A stretch of 64,000 nt of DNA. Source: Nectonema munidae. Taxonomy: Eukaryota; Nematomorpha; Nectonematoida; Nectonematidae. The stretch covers positions 1,399,501 to 1,463,500 of the forward strand of contig JAUIRK010000896.1 in NCBI GenBank assembly GCA_030549495.1, in the 5' to 3' direction. This document shows, piece by piece, positions 1-12,274 of this stretch (positions within the stretch are counted from its first letter, which is position 1; every line of letters starts with the position of its first letter). The notes under the pieces were generated by a model. The model saw only the letters and a program-made list of their open reading frames with translations. It made no database searches and was not told the DNA's origin. The position numbers and the translations under genes were made by a program.

Positions 1-331
1 ATTAAAGATAAATTGCAAAAATTATGACTACATTTAAGTTAAGAACTGATTTTAATAAATATTTTAAAAAATATTAAAAAAAAACACGGATATTTTTTTC
101 ATTTGTTTTAATTTTAAAACTTGAACAATATATTTTGCAAACTTTTCAATATTTAAAGTATGATTTTATCAACTTTTATTAAAAACATTTTGAAAAAGAC
201 TGTGTAGAAAACTTTTAATACTGACTCTGATCATTTTTTTTCGATTCGAAATTAGAAAATAAAAAACTTGTTGCTGACAAAATTTTTGGGTTTATAGAAA
301 AAATTTTAAAAAAAATCAAAATAAAAAATAC
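1..331. other. AT-rich stretch, nothing recognised
   Basis: Very AT-rich sequence with A and T runs. I see no convincing coding frame, structured repeat or regulatory motif. Confidence 0.5.
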
Positions 332-494
332 CAACTTAAAATGAGATAGAACGAACTTAAATAGAAAAAATACGAACTTAAAATGGAAACGGACGAACTT
401 AAAATGAAAAAGGACGAACTTAAAGTGAAAAAGGACAAACTTTAAGTGAAAAAGGACGAACTTAAAATGAAAAAGGACGAACTTAAAGTGAAAT
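332..494 (+). repeat. Minisatellite, about 21-bp unit
   Basis: About eight tandem units of roughly 21 bp, each reading close to GACGAACTTAAAATGAAAAAG. Units differ by a few substitutions, such as AAATG/AAGTG and GGACG/GGACA, and the first two units are the most diverged. Composition and unit length resemble the subrepeats of the foldback element at 53979-54204, but here all units face one way and I found no inverted partner array nearby. It may be one arm of a foldback or MULE-like element whose other arm was lost or lies outside the window. Confidence 0.8.
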
Positions 495-1621
495 GATATT
501 ATTTGGAAAATGGAATGGGCTTAGAAGACCTACTTTATTCCTGACCCTGAATATTGTTAATAGGAAGACGTGCGACTTTGAAAAGAGAGAGTACACAATT
601 CATACAAATTCTTCAAATGTAGCACACAAATTGATCTGATGAGATTTATTGATTCTATCGCGCACACATTGGTGCTTTTTTTTCATCACATGGGCGAAAA
701 TACATACAATAGACGATCCAATCAAAATGCTTTATTGCATACAAAATTCTACATGAGCAAATTCCAATTGTTATATCTGTTTGTACCAGTAGAATTCTGC
801 ATACCAAAGAAAATCTTTGTTTGAATTTTGCTAAGTTTATAATTTCTCGAAAATTCCTTCATTTTTTCATTGTATTTTGATTATTATTTTTATTCACTAT
901 GCATTTTGTTACTTCGAATTATTATTGATTGCATATTTATTGAGAATTACAATCAAATTTTATTACTAATTTTGAAACAGAGAAATTTATCGTTCATTTT
1001 TAATGAGTGACTTAGAAAGAGGGTGACCCCCCCCCCTCTTCTTCCCGGATAGCAAATTGTAAAATTTCCTTTCATTTATTTGGCATTTTAGTGAATTCGA
1101 AACAAAATTTTTCACGTTAAATTTGTCTCAAACTCAATCGAAAAAATTCATTTTGATTTTATCCATAATTTACATACCCAATGAAAATTCACATGATACG
1201 ATTGTAGAACAGTTTATTCAATAACTACCTACGTCATAATATAAATAAAAATTGATTTTAATATGATTTACAAAACTCTGCTTTTGGGTTAAATTGATGA
1301 TTACTACATGATTCTTATAAACAATTAGAACATTTCATTCCAATTTATCACAATGACTTACTGGTATATTTTGAAATATTTATGCCATCTTGATGACAAA
1401 TGAAAGACAATTGAAATAAGAATAGAAAATAATAAAATATAAACGCTTGTGTGTGTGTGCAATAAATAGGAATATTTATTTTTTGAGATTGTAGATTGTA
1501 GTCTAAATAATTTTAATTTAATTTCAAAAAAAAATAAACAAAATAGATTAATAAACAAATGAAAAATCAATAAAGCATAAACATCTTGCTGAGTACAAGT
1601 GATTTTTCTCTTAATTGCTCT
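495..1621. other. Intergenic, no gene recognised
   Basis: AT-rich sequence with a C10 run near 1027-1036 and a short GT tract near 1447-1459. The open frames are short and of biased composition, and none has recognisable domains. Confidence 0.4.
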
Positions 1622-1883
1622 TTATTTATTAAGTTTATTAATCACACTTAAAAACTCTTCTGCATCTTCTTGTGATTCAGCGTATCTAATTAATTTTGAA
1701 CAGTGATCAATAGCTGCTGAGTGTGGTGGTAACGTAGTTGGCTCGCTTTCTTTGTTATTGCAACAATGGTTTCATCGGTGAGCGCGAATCTGCTGTAATT
1801 AAGTCGTCATCAGCTGACAAGCAATCATAAAATGTACCATCTGGTTTCTAGTCAGTTCCACTAAGTGATTTGATTAATTTATC
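1622..1883 (-). pseudogene. Transposase C-terminal remnant, possibly pogo/Tigger-like
   Basis: Read on the minus strand, this decayed frame has segments such as HSAAIDHCSKLIRYAES followed by an acidic stretch, a hydrophobic run and a stop. That resembles the C-terminal tail of pogo/Tigger (CENP-B/JRK-like, DDE_1) transposases. Stops and frame breaks interrupt it. Across the hAT insertion at 1892-3263 the minus-strand frame reads on from EWKIKQDDDD (right of the hAT, near 3272-3310) into LEDKLIKSLSGTD (left of it, including the target copy). The hAT therefore jumped into this older element. The family call is from general appearance only; the DDE residues are not visible. Confidence 0.4.
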
Positions 1884-1891
1884 TTCTAGGT

Positions 1892-3263
1892 CAGTGCTTC
1901 TCAACGTGCTCCAGGTGAACCACCAGTGGTCCACATAACATCTCTGGTGGCCCATAGGTTATTCGTAGCCATTAAAAATTGTAGCTATTTCACAAAAATG
2001 CTACTAATATAATATTGGGACGTATGTATTATATTTAAAAATTTAGAAATTGCGTAGGTATTATGCAGTGCTATGTTTTTTTTATGTTTTATTCATATAT
2101 AAAAAAGGTATAAATGAACACATGGTAACTTCGGACAGTGTTAAACTTTCGATAACAAGCGAAACAAATTTTAAAATGAGTATTAAAAATAATTCGCAAT
2201 CACCTTGTATTCTACAACTCATCTGCGTTATCTTTGGATAACATAAAACGTCTAAAGTTTTTGGCAATAATTGGGAATGAATTTTTGATAAAAAAAAACA
2301 TCCTACAGAAGAAAAATCCCTTTCACATTCCACAAATTCTTTGAGAAATTAATGAGAACTATTGTGATGAACTAATTAATGAATAAAATTAAATTAAAAA
2401 AATTTTAAACTTTTTTTTTCATATTATAGTATTTTTACATAATTTATTATTTAAAATTTATTGGTTCTAGATTTTTCTCGAAGTTTTCTAATGACCGATG
2501 AAGGATGTTCGGTAATCGTAACGAAAAGCGGGAAGCATTAAGTTTTTTCAGTGGTGATTACCGGTGACAAAATATCGTTTTTGGAACGTTAGTTGTATGG
2601 GGAAATTGAAAATTTTAAAACAGTTTGAAAAAAAATTTTGATATCATTTTAAAATTTCAACACCATTGAGCCTACATCAGAATGCACCGTATTCACATGC
2701 TTTCCCATATTGAAAGTCTTCACGAGACTTTGAGAGAAGATGCGATAGATTATCCACTTTATTTTTGAGATCTAGAAATTTTAAATAAGATGAAGATGTT
2801 GAGTTAGTGAGAATGTGAAACTGAAAGAAGAGTTGACAAAGAAGGAGTCTTTGCCTAGATATCTATAAAGGGCTCAGGCGCAAATATTTTTTAACACCTA
2901 GAAGCAAGATTGGTGGAATCTAGATTTTCTTCTTTTGTTGATGGTTTCAATAAAAAAATTATTAAATTGGATTTCAACTACAAAGGAACTATTAGAGAAT
3001 GACTTCATAAAAAATTTTCATGATACCTTTTGTCAGAAATATCAAGATCAAGGTAGTCACTAGCAGAAGGGAGTAAAACTGAATGACTTCATTAAAATTG
3101 ATTTTTATATACTGTCTTTATCCGTTTACAAAAATAAATTCTAACTTGCAATTGACAATTTTGTCTTTTCATTAAGTATTTTAGTGTGAAAATTAAACAG
3201 CCTAAGTAGGATTAGTACATTCGAATTTTTTCAAGAAAAATGGTCCATGGGTGAGAAACACTA
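1892..3263. mobile_element. hAT-superfamily DNA transposon, 1372 bp, with 8-bp target duplication
   Basis: The left end reads CAGTGCTTCTCAACG and the right end, reverse-complemented, TAGTGTTTCTCACCC, which are matching short terminal inverted repeats of hAT type. The identical octamer TTCTAGGT lies directly outside both ends (1884-1891 and 3264-3271), the 8-bp duplication expected of hAT. Subterminal sequence on the left (a palindromic ACCACCAGTGGTCCAC run) is typical of ZBED/Charlie-like hAT ends. The interior is AT-rich with only short broken frames, so this is a decayed or non-autonomous copy. It sits inside a minus-strand transposase remnant. Confidence 0.85.
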
Positions 3264-3271
3264 TTCTAGGT

Positions 3272-3680
3272 CATCGTCATCTTGCTTGATTTTCCATTCT
3301 GCGTGAAATAACTGATAACAGTAGATTAGATTTTGTAAGATATATATCGCGTTTTATGCGCTCTTTCTCGTACCTATATTTTGTTGACACATTGAATAAA
3401 TAAACTCACAAGAATGTTTTGCTTTTACCAATTCCAATTCCAAGTTGAATGTTGTTTTATCGACATTGTTGAGAAATTTTCTCTCATACCACCTTTTTAC
3501 ATCATTATATAAGTGGTTTTGAAGCCTGGCCCACTGATAATTTCGTCATCATCTTTTCTCATCACTCTCCCTGATTTACCTTCGTTTGGCGAAAAATGGC
3601 ATGGCACCAGTAGAATTGGCTTCTGATCTTTGATCTGGATTACGTTATTTTTATTTTTTACCGAATCAATATTGCTCATT
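3272..3680 (-). pseudogene. Second half of the disrupted element remnant
   Basis: The right flank of the hAT continues the minus-strand frame described at 1622-1883 for about 40 bp. Further upstream on the same strand is a 60-residue open frame (3497-3679) starting MSNIDSVKNKNNV, with a polar, charged composition that I do not recognise. Whether it belongs to the same element is unclear. Confidence 0.3.
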
Positions 3681-6156
3681 TGTTATATCCCTCTTGGCAC
3701 TGCCACTATTTTTTTAAGCGATACTGCCCATTTGTACGCCTGTCACTTGTGTACGCTTCTTTTCTCACTGATGATTTCATTGCCTTTTTTTTCCAAAGAC
3801 TTACGAGTATTTTCATTTCCTCTTCATATACATGGAATCTTTCCCTTTCACTACTTCGAGCTCTTCATCTGAAGAATCGCAAGTATATGCTCGTCGAAAT
3901 AAATGATACTCTGATATCCCCAGATGGAACTAAGTTATTTTTAGGACCCAAAACCATTCACAAATGGTAGAACTCTTTCAAAGAATTGTTGAAATCCTTC
4001 TTTGCAATCCTTCTTTGCGGCGAAATGGCACACCAAAGAAATTTCCTAAATTTTCAATATTTTTTTCAACTACTCATTGGTTTCTCGTATTTTTGAAATG
4101 ACAAAAAGAAAAGCTGAAGCGAATTACACGTAAATTTGATTTTTTTATAGTTTGAAATATTTTTTACCTTTAATTATATATAAAAGCAAGTTATAAATTT
4201 GGTTTAGGAAATTGCATATTCTTTAGGTTAAAATTCATTTTATTTAGAAATGATTTTATTTTTATTAGATTTAATTTGATTGATTTACCTTCTGAAAATA
4301 TGAATAAGGCTTTGGAAAGTAAAATTGAATTCATATTAAAAAAAAGGGTAAGAAATAACAAAATTTATTTTAAAACTATAAAACAAGTGTTCATATATAG
4401 ATACCTTTATAGGTTTTTCAAGCCATACTTTTTTGAACATTTCAAAAGTAGTCGAATTTGTTATTCTTTTTTCATAATGTAAGTTGGGCTTCTTTATAGG
4501 GAGTCATTGATCTACGATAAGAAGTGTCAATTCTATTGAGAGCAGAAAGCACACACTACGATAGAACTGGAGTATCTTGTTGTTGTCAAGATAAGGTAGA
4601 TATATATTCAAGAGATAAAATAAAGCTGATTATTTCCGAAATATCCTACTTTCTCTAACAGTGTCACAACATTTTTTAAAAGAGCGTTTTTTGGTATCTT
4701 AATTAATTTCCTCAAGAGGGTCCTGCCCTCTGCTTCCTAGCTACACCTCTGAAGTTTGTCAATATTTTCTAATTACATAGGCGTAGCAGCCTTCAAAACC
4801 TAGATTATAAACATAATTGCCTTGAAGAGGGCTATATCCTCCAGAGAAGGAGGCAGGAAAGTTTTTTGAAAATGATATTCAGAAAATCTAGTGAGGCATC
4901 AAAGCGGATTCGTTACAGCAATACCCAAATGTCCGAACAAATCAAAAACCTTCTTTTTATTCCATCTCAAGGAAGTATAGAAAACATCAAGTATTGTTCA
5001 GTAATAAATTGTAAGCTAGGAACACAAGGGTTTGATTTAAACCGAATTTTCTGTTGCAAAAATGATATATAACTACTTCCAACTTCTTTTATATAAAAAC
5101 AAAATTATAATAAAATACAATTTTTTTACTAATCTAATTATTCCATAAATACTTAAAATTATCCATAAAACTAAACGATGTTATATTTCACTATATAAAA
5201 TAATATAATATTTTTTTGGCTTTATTTAAATTTCTGACTACATTTTGTTTATTATTACAAATCTTTAGATCTTTTATTTGCATCATGAAAAATTTTTGAA
5301 ACGAAAAAAAAACACATGTAACATTTGGAATATTTCTTTAAAATTGTAATGCTTTATAGCAAAAATACATAAAAATTAATATACAAAAAGTTTTAAATAT
5401 ATTTTTTTCCTAATTTACGCTTTAAATTTTTTTATGGTTCATCGGTATTTTGGATTTTAGATGGCGCTAAATTTTTATAAATGATTTTTCTTGTATGCAA
5501 CTTTATGTGATTTTATATACTTTATAAAATGATTGTTTTCTTACCTTTATACAGGAAAGAATATTTTGAGTTAATTTAATTGTAAAAAAATGAAAAAAAA
5601 CGATTTTTATGTCCATTATTCAAGTCATGAAAAACCATATAAAATATCGCTATTGAAATTCAGGTAATTTATATAAAACTTTCAACGTGGGTTTTATTTA
5701 AATTTATATTAAATAAAAAATAAAGTTATATTTAATTAATGGAGGAAAATTGAGTTGAATAAATCAACTGGAGTAAAAAGCCCGAAAGTTAAAGACTTGC
5801 TTGGCTTGTGAGTAGACTTTCCACATTACTTTACTTATTTTACGGTTGGTTGAGTTTCAGATACAAATTCTTTTAAAATAAAATTTAAAAATTATAAAAA
5901 AAAAGTTTGCCCCCAATAATTTTTAGGATGTGTGCACCTGTATAAAACCTGTAAATAATTTAATTTTATGAGTTGTCTAACAGAATCTTACAAAAAAGTT
6001 GGACTTTATCTCACGACAATACTTAGTTCAGTTTAGCAACAAAAAGGACACACTTGGAATTTTGTGTTTCAATTCAATTTATTTGTTGACAGAACAGCAT
6101 TATCAAACATTATTAAATTGTTTGGGATTTTTAGCAAATCACCATAAATTTACACA
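3681..6156. other. Intergenic; one isolated hAT-like end
   Basis: No gene recognised. Around 4722-4751 the minus strand reads CAGAGGTGTAGCTAGGAAG, like the end of a hAT element of the GGCGTAGCTAGG type (compare 18080). I could not find a matching other end. The rest is AT-rich with short biased frames. Confidence 0.35.
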
Positions 6157-6158
6157 TA

Positions 6159-6245
6159 CACAGTAGATCAGTTATAACGCGGGTCATTCATATCTCGGGT
6201 TGGTGATTTGGAACCCGCCGTCCGCGTTAAAAAGCATCTACTGTG
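6159..6245. mobile_element. Tiny pogo/Tigger-like MITE, 87 bp, flanked by TA
   Basis: Perfect 10-bp terminal inverted repeats CACAGTAGAT...ATCTACTG(TG) with a TA dinucleotide outside each end (6157-6158 and 6246-6247). Inside, AACGCGG and CCGCGTT form a second inverted pair, so most of the element can fold into one hairpin. CAGTAG termini with a TA duplication are typical of pogo/Tigger elements of the Tc1/mariner superfamily. It is too short to code for anything. Confidence 0.7.
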
Positions 6246-6247
6246 TA

Positions 6248-8728
6248 TAAATATACTTTTAAACTAGTGCAGTACAATGTCTTGTGTAATTATATCATGT
6301 TTTTAAAAGAAAACCCCCATTTTTATGTTTGTAATTATATGCTCTAATTAAAAAGCGTTTACTTTTTTCTATTCTTTTCACAAAGCATTTTGTATATTAT
6401 GTTGAACTAAAAATTTCCCCGAATTTAACTTAATTCGATTAGTATGCAATGAATTAACCGGCTAACGAAGAACGGTAAATTACCACCTAGAAATGGATAA
6501 TGATTCGTTAAGTAGGGTTTCAGTACAATATTTTGTTAAACGAAGTTTCGGTGAATGATTCTTATCATATATATAATATCTATATAACTAACCAATAAAC
6601 TATCAAATAATAATAACTAAAACTAATTTTAAAAACTAATGGCAATAATGATTAAATTAAAGATTTCAGGGATTCAATCGGATTTAAGTAAAAAGTCAAT
6701 GACATTGTGATAAAAATTGATACTTACGGACAAAGTTGGAGTGAAATGAAAAGTGCGAATACGATGCTGACAACGTGGCTTTTTATAGCTTTGAACAAAG
6801 GCATTATATTAAGAAAGGGAAGAAGTGATAGCCTATTTTTTTATTATTATTAATCATTCATTCCCCTTCTCTTGAGACAAGAAAAAGGCTTGCGTCAAAG
6901 GAAAACAAAATTAGATTCGAGTAATAAATATTAAAAGATGTTGCATGAAAAAATATTTACTCTGGTGCTCTCGCTGTATTCCATACACACTTGACTAAAG
7001 CTGTGATGTCCTCGTCTCAATGAGTGTAGTAGTCATATAAATATGTTTAAAAGCACTATGCCATCTTGCGTGCGTTGTCCCTTTAACTCTACCTCACTAA
7101 ACAAAATGGCAACGGTAACCTATAGGAAGTTAAAACGTTTAATCGAAGTTGCGAAGCGGTAGAGTCGTGTTTTTTGGAATATCGGAATCGAATAGGAAAA
7201 TTTGATTAGTTAGGAGCATTTAATTAAGTTATATTTTTAAACTTATCTAAAAAACGTTCAATATATTTTGTTCAGTAAGTTTCCTTTGATTTAAATCGAA
7301 CATAATTGAAAATTTAATATGTTTAAAATTTAGAATCGACATCCGTAAATCACTTAGGCACTCTATACTATCACTGGACATAACCCATCACATATTTTTT
7401 AGCCATATATTGCTTCTACGATGACGATCAGGGATCCACCATTAAAGGAGATGCATCGGTTTGGTAAAAAATGGATTTGACTGGATTATCAAATAAATTT
7501 AACGGGATTTAAGCAAATTTCAGAGTAAATCAATTTGATTTACTTGAAAAGTTTAATTAAATAGGAGAGTCAAAAATAATACCTGAAAACAATTAAAGTT
7601 AATGACTTTTTATTGAAACTCTAGAGATTTTAATCTATTTATCCCGAGTAAAAATTATTTTCTTTAAATCTAGTCATTGCCATTATCAATAGGAAAAAAT
7701 ATCGGCAAGATTTAAAAAACATCAATGGTCGATTTGCGATCATTTTTCCTATCGCCGATTCTTAGAGGAAGCACTGACAACCATTGAGGCTCTATCAAAC
7801 TACATGTTAAATATTGAAAAAATTTCCTTGTATTAAAAAATGTTCCAATTAAAAGAAATGATACAACTTTCAAAGATTATTTGCATTTATAATGAATTAT
7901 TATGACCTTCTGAAGAAAAAAATTGAAAGATATACAATAATTAAAATTTTAAGTTTAATTTACAAATTTTTAAACATTTTTTATAAAAAAATTTTACCAA
8001 GTTACTGATCTTAAAATATTAAAAAAAAATCTATACTATAACAAATTAAGTATTGATAGTAACAAAGTTTAAATGTTAAAGATTAGATTTTCTCCACCTT
8101 ACGAAATCACCCTCTAAATAATTGATTGTGTATTTGATAATTTCACATTTACTTAATTAATTAAAAATAGATTAATTAATTTTTTCTCTTCTTGATATAA
8201 TTAATGATTCTAAAGATTGGACCAAATGCTTATTTAAAAAAACATGAGATCAGGTTAATTTAGCATCCTTTAGTTCGATTAATGTTTCTTTGTTTATCCA
8301 TCCCCGTGTATCCTAACTTAAGAGACAGCTTTAGGCCAGGTGTCGGTTACAAATTCGTTATAAGCTTGTAGTATGCATCTTATTTCTCCTTTATTTTATA
8401 TAGCTTCAAATTCTGTTCTTCATCCTATAATGATCCTTCAGCTCTATTTCATCAGAAACTAATTTTTTGCGATCTGTCTTTGAAAAACCTTTTTTCAGAG
8501 ATTTATTTAGAATAGATTTTTCGCAATCTCAGAGCTATCCTATATGGAATAGAATTTTGTTGATCTTGGGCATTTTTATCAGTACCATCTATTGTATTAT
8601 TAGATGATATGAACATATTTCACTCTGGGTATTTGTTAGCTAATCTATTTATAAAATTCATCTTTCTCATTAAATCATTCAATCCTTTATTCAATTTAAA
8701 AAAGTTATGCACATCCATCTTCTATAAC
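6248..8728. other. Intergenic, nothing recognised
   Basis: AT-rich sequence with no convincing coding frame, inverted repeat or tandem array visible by eye. Confidence 0.4.
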
Positions 8729-8815
8729 AGCGTTTCTCAACCGTGGGTGAATCGTCCACTTCTGGACGAAAATAAATTTCGGGCTGGCAATTTTTTACGA
8801 AAAGGTTATCGATTG
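8729..8815 (+). mobile_element. Isolated hAT-like terminal segment
   Basis: The sequence CAGCGTTTCTCAACCGTGGG starting near 8729 matches the common hAT terminus (CAGNGNTTCTCAACC). I could not find a matching inverted end within 2 kb, so this is probably a truncated or strongly diverged copy. Confidence 0.4.
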
Positions 8816-10855
8816 TAAAAACAAATATTCAAGAAAAACTTACTTTTTACATGAGTATAATAGTCAGAATTTCAATCGTAGTTAAACTTTTGTACACATA
8901 TTTCAACTGGAACATAACTTATTTTTCATAAATAAGAATTTCTTTAAACCCAAAAAAGAGAATTTTCTTGCAATATAAAATCTATAGAATATTTTTAAAA
9001 AGATTTTATTCAACCTTAATGGAATGAAAAATTTTAACTAAAGTTTTAAAAAACGTTAAAGATTATCAGTTTTTTTTAATTCATAATGCCCCATTTTAAA
9101 ATTTTTCACAATCTCAGTGCGAAATTTATAGAAAAAGATTTAGAAAACAGAGAGGTTAGTTTATGTTAGGTGATCAACTTGTTACCTTGCCGAGTTAGGA
9201 TTCACTGACCCTTAAAGTTAAGAAACTTCAACTAATCAAAGTAATAACAGTGATGCAAGCTAAAAAAATGCGGACATCGAGTAATAGTCATGTCATGTCA
9301 TTTTATTCTTTTACCAATAAACGAGAGATACTATCCAGCGATAGTCAGTGTATAGCATGCATGATTTATGCCTTCTCATGTTTCACATAAATTTAGAATC
9401 ACTTATCCGTCTTCTCCATGTCAATTACTTTCAAATAAACAGCTTGAAATTTCAATCTTGTTTTGCTTTCTCTAAGTGTTTTATACCATTTTTGTTTTTG
9501 TTTTTTTGAAGAAAAAAAATGACCCATTTATATCTCAAAAAATTTTATTCTGTTACTTATACACATTTTCAGTTTTTACAAATTTTAGCCAAAGAAGACA
9601 GTGAACTCTTCATTTAATTTTACTAAAAAGTACAAATTAATAAAAATCTCTGTTGATTTTCTGGTAATAATTATGCGAGACAGATTTTAGCGGCCTTCAT
9701 TAAATGCAATTGTTGTCAAGATTTGTTCAAATGTAAGCAAGTCTTTCAACGTATAATAATTGGAGCATAACCATGAGATTCAAAATATTTTTTACATTAG
9801 ACATTGAAAAAATATAAGGAAAACTGTAAGAAACTTTCCGTACTAAAAATTTGATTTCTTTTTTTTTTTGTTAATTGTTTTTTCCTTTTATGAACTATTA
9901 ATTTTTAATGCCGCAAAATGTGCTTCAACGGATTCAGCGACTACAAATAGAAATTTCTAACTTAACAAGAGCATTTAAAAAGTATCAGAGTCGAAATTTT
10001 TTATCTCTATCAAATATGTTCTATTAAAATAATCTTTTGTTCAGCTCATTTGTGAACTCTTCAATGAAAAATCCATTTCATAACACATAAAAACATAGTC
10101 TTTGTTTGTTAACTTCTAGAATTTTTTTGTTTTTTGAAAAAAAGTGAAAAAAATAACTAATACTATTATTATTTGAAAAGTAAAAAACGTAGTCAACTTA
10201 ACTTTCACTATATATAAAGTTGCCATTACTATCTAAAAACAGTATACGTAGTGATAACACTCTTGATTAGTAAATTAGATATTTTCATTTTTATGAAATT
10301 ATTGTATTTAGATGGCGTTAATATGTTCAAATTATTTCATCTATTAATTTACTTTGTTGAATAGATATTTATAATTAAAATTATTAAAAAAATTATACAT
10401 ACCATATTTTTCAATAATAACTAGAAAAGTAAATGTTTTTTTAATTATTGGTCACTTATTCAAATATTTATTTCTGATTTTCAGCCTCTTTCCTCTCTTA
10501 TTACGCTCGCCAGAGGGGACACTTTTTATAGCGTTAAGGACGAATAGTGGGCCAAAAACTGCACATTCTTGATTTTATCAAACATATCTCATGTAACTAT
10601 ATATGGAATATAATTTAATCAGTTAGCACGGACGCAGAATTTATTTGAATTAATATATCATCAATAAAATTTTAATCAAGATCCATACCTATATGCCTGT
10701 TATATCAGTTTTGCGCGTATTGAATTTTATTTCAAATTTTAAAAGGCGAAAAAATTAGCCAATCCGCCCAGGACAGCATTAAAGACTTATAACTGTTAAC
10801 GTATAACTGCCCTTATGAGCAATTTTCAATTTTAAGACAAACTAAGATAATTTTT
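8816..10855. other. Intergenic, downstream of the SLC46-like gene
   Basis: No gene or structured repeat recognised. The 3' flank of the minus-strand transporter gene lies at the right edge of this stretch. Confidence 0.4.
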
Positions 10856-10860
10856 TAATA

Positions 10861-10866
10861 TTTATT
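10861..10866 (-). terminator. Polyadenylation signal of the SLC46-like gene
   Basis: The plus strand reads TTTATT, so the minus strand carries the canonical AATAAA about 45 nt past the TGA stop of the transporter. Position and orientation fit a short 3' UTR, but no cleavage site can be proven from sequence. Confidence 0.6.
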
Positions 10867-10909
10867 TAATAGATTCTTATTCTTGTAGAGATTAACAAAG
10901 AAAAATGCA

Positions 10910-12274
10910 TCACATTTTATCACCACGAATAAGCTTAGATTTAAATCTTAGAAAAAGAGATATGAGAAGCAAAATAAGAATTAAAATAGTAAAAACTAAA
11001 AAAACAAGACCAGGAACAAAAGTAACTGGCAAGAGAAATTGATAGAGGTAGAGGAAGCCAAAGCTCCCCAGTATGCTGGAAATCCCTTCAAATGCGGAAG
11101 TCAGCGAAAAGATAGTACCGAGTTCTTGCGAAGTCAACAACTTGGAAATGGCGGAGCGTACGGACGCAGAACAAAACGGCTCAAAAGTATTGAGCGCTGC
11201 AAAGATTATAAAGGAGTTCAGATTTGCCCAAAGTCCTATCAATAAATAGCTCAGGAGAATGCTGACTAAGCCAATCATGTTTAGTGTGATGTCATACAAT
11301 TTAAAATACTTTTTGAGAATCGGAAGAGCTATGAGAAGTCCAACGACTTGGAAAACTTTCCATGTGGCCATCCAGTAAGAAAAAAAGGTTTTAGACCAAT
11401 GAAGATGTTTTTCTCCGTAGAGAAATATCGTTGCGTATATCCCCATGGTATTGAATTGCAAAAGATTCAAAGTAACAATTAATAAAATAATTTCCATCGA
11501 ATATTCATGCGTTTTTATCAGTTTGAACGAAGATACAAAGTAGGAAGGGATCTTTTTAATCTCAGAATAAATCCGAGAAACAGACGAAGATGAGAATGGC
11601 GATTTTTTTGAGGGAAGGTAGTTAAGTACGCACAACGATACTAAAAAGCCCAAAAGGTAAACAGATGCAATGAGGAAAAACATGTAGCTTGTGTTTAGGT
11701 AGCTCATCAGGACACCACTGAGGAGAGAGCCTAGAAGCAAGGCTACAGAACCACAACCTTCCAAAAAGGCGACTCTAAACGTCCTACGATCTTTTTCGTG
11801 TATTTCGCTAATGAGAGAGAATGCTGTAATCATGAAGCATAGAAAGCCTCCAGTCAAGGAAGTTAGCACCCCGTTGGCAATTATCCAGGCAAATGAGGAT
11901 TCCATGTAAAAACTGAGGATGCCATAAAACAAAAAAGAAAGACTCATCGCAGTGAAGGGAAGCGCGAAGAAAACTTTCCTTCCGTACACGTCAGATAAAG
12001 GACCAATAAGGAGGCATACAAAAAAGGAGGGCAAAAAGTTTGCCAGTATGAGGTAAAAATTGAACCTGGATGCTAGAACCTGCACCGCATCTTCTGATAC
12101 TGTTGTCGAGTTATTTTCCATTTCGACGAATACCCTAGCTTTTTCATACAAAAATATGTTTGCTGTGGGAACAGCTAGAGCATTTCCCAAAAAAAGAATG
12201 AAATAAGAAGGCTCAATTTTCCAGCTTTTGATAAAGATGAAAAACTTTTTTAAAAACATTTTTACTTTCTCCAT
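10910..12274 (-). CDS. SLC46-like major facilitator transporter (proton-coupled folate transporter family)
   Basis: Intact 454-residue frame with no stops or frameshifts, MEKVKMFLKK to a TGA stop. It is a polytopic plasma-membrane or endomembrane carrier. I count about 12 hydrophobic segments: roughly residues 23-44, 72-92, 100-120, 127-150, 165-190, 194-217, a charged central loop about 218-258, then 260-283, 298-320, 325-345, 350-375, 390-412 and 415-443. Residues 91-100 are GPLSDVYGRK, the MFS loop 2-3 signature (G-x-x-x-D-x-x-G-R-K). The late segment SASVRSAISKLLTSQELGT resembles the conserved R-S-x-x-S-K-L stretch of SLC46 (PCFT/SLC46A3-like) proteins. A glycosylatable NNST lies in the first extracellular loop (residues 54-57), as is usual in SLC46. 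Length (450-500 aa) fits the family. Substrate cannot be told; SLC46 members carry folates, nucleotide-like or peptidoglycan-derived molecules. It appears intronless within the coding region, which could be original or reflect a retrocopy. A possible splice acceptor (TTTTTAG on the minus strand, at about 12289) lies just upstream of the ATG, so a 5' UTR intron is possible. Confidence 0.85.
   Translation of the reverse strand: MEKVKMFLKKFFIFIKSWKIEPSYFILFLGNALAVPTANIFLYEKARVFVEMENNSTTVSEDAVQVLASRFNFYLILANFLPSFFVCLLIGPLSDVYGRKVFFALPFTAMSLSFLFYGILSFYMESSFAWIIANGVLTSLTGGFLCFMITAFSLISEIHEKDRRTFRVAFLEGCGSVALLLGSLLSGVLMSYLNTSYMFFLIASVYLLGFLVSLCVLNYLPSKKSPFSSSSVSRIYSEIKKIPSYFVSSFKLIKTHEYSMEIILLIVTLNLLQFNTMGIYATIFLYGEKHLHWSKTFFSYWMATWKVFQVVGLLIALPILKKYFKLYDITLNMIGLVSILLSYLLIGLWANLNSFIIFAALNTFEPFCSASVRSAISKLLTSQELGTIFSLTSAFEGISSILGSFGFLYLYQFLLPVTFVPGLVFLVFTILILILLLISLFLRFKSKLIRGDKM

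Noticed and set aside
332-494. CRISPR array
   Set aside because: Direct repeats are contiguous with no unique spacers and the genome is eukaryotic; it is a minisatellite.
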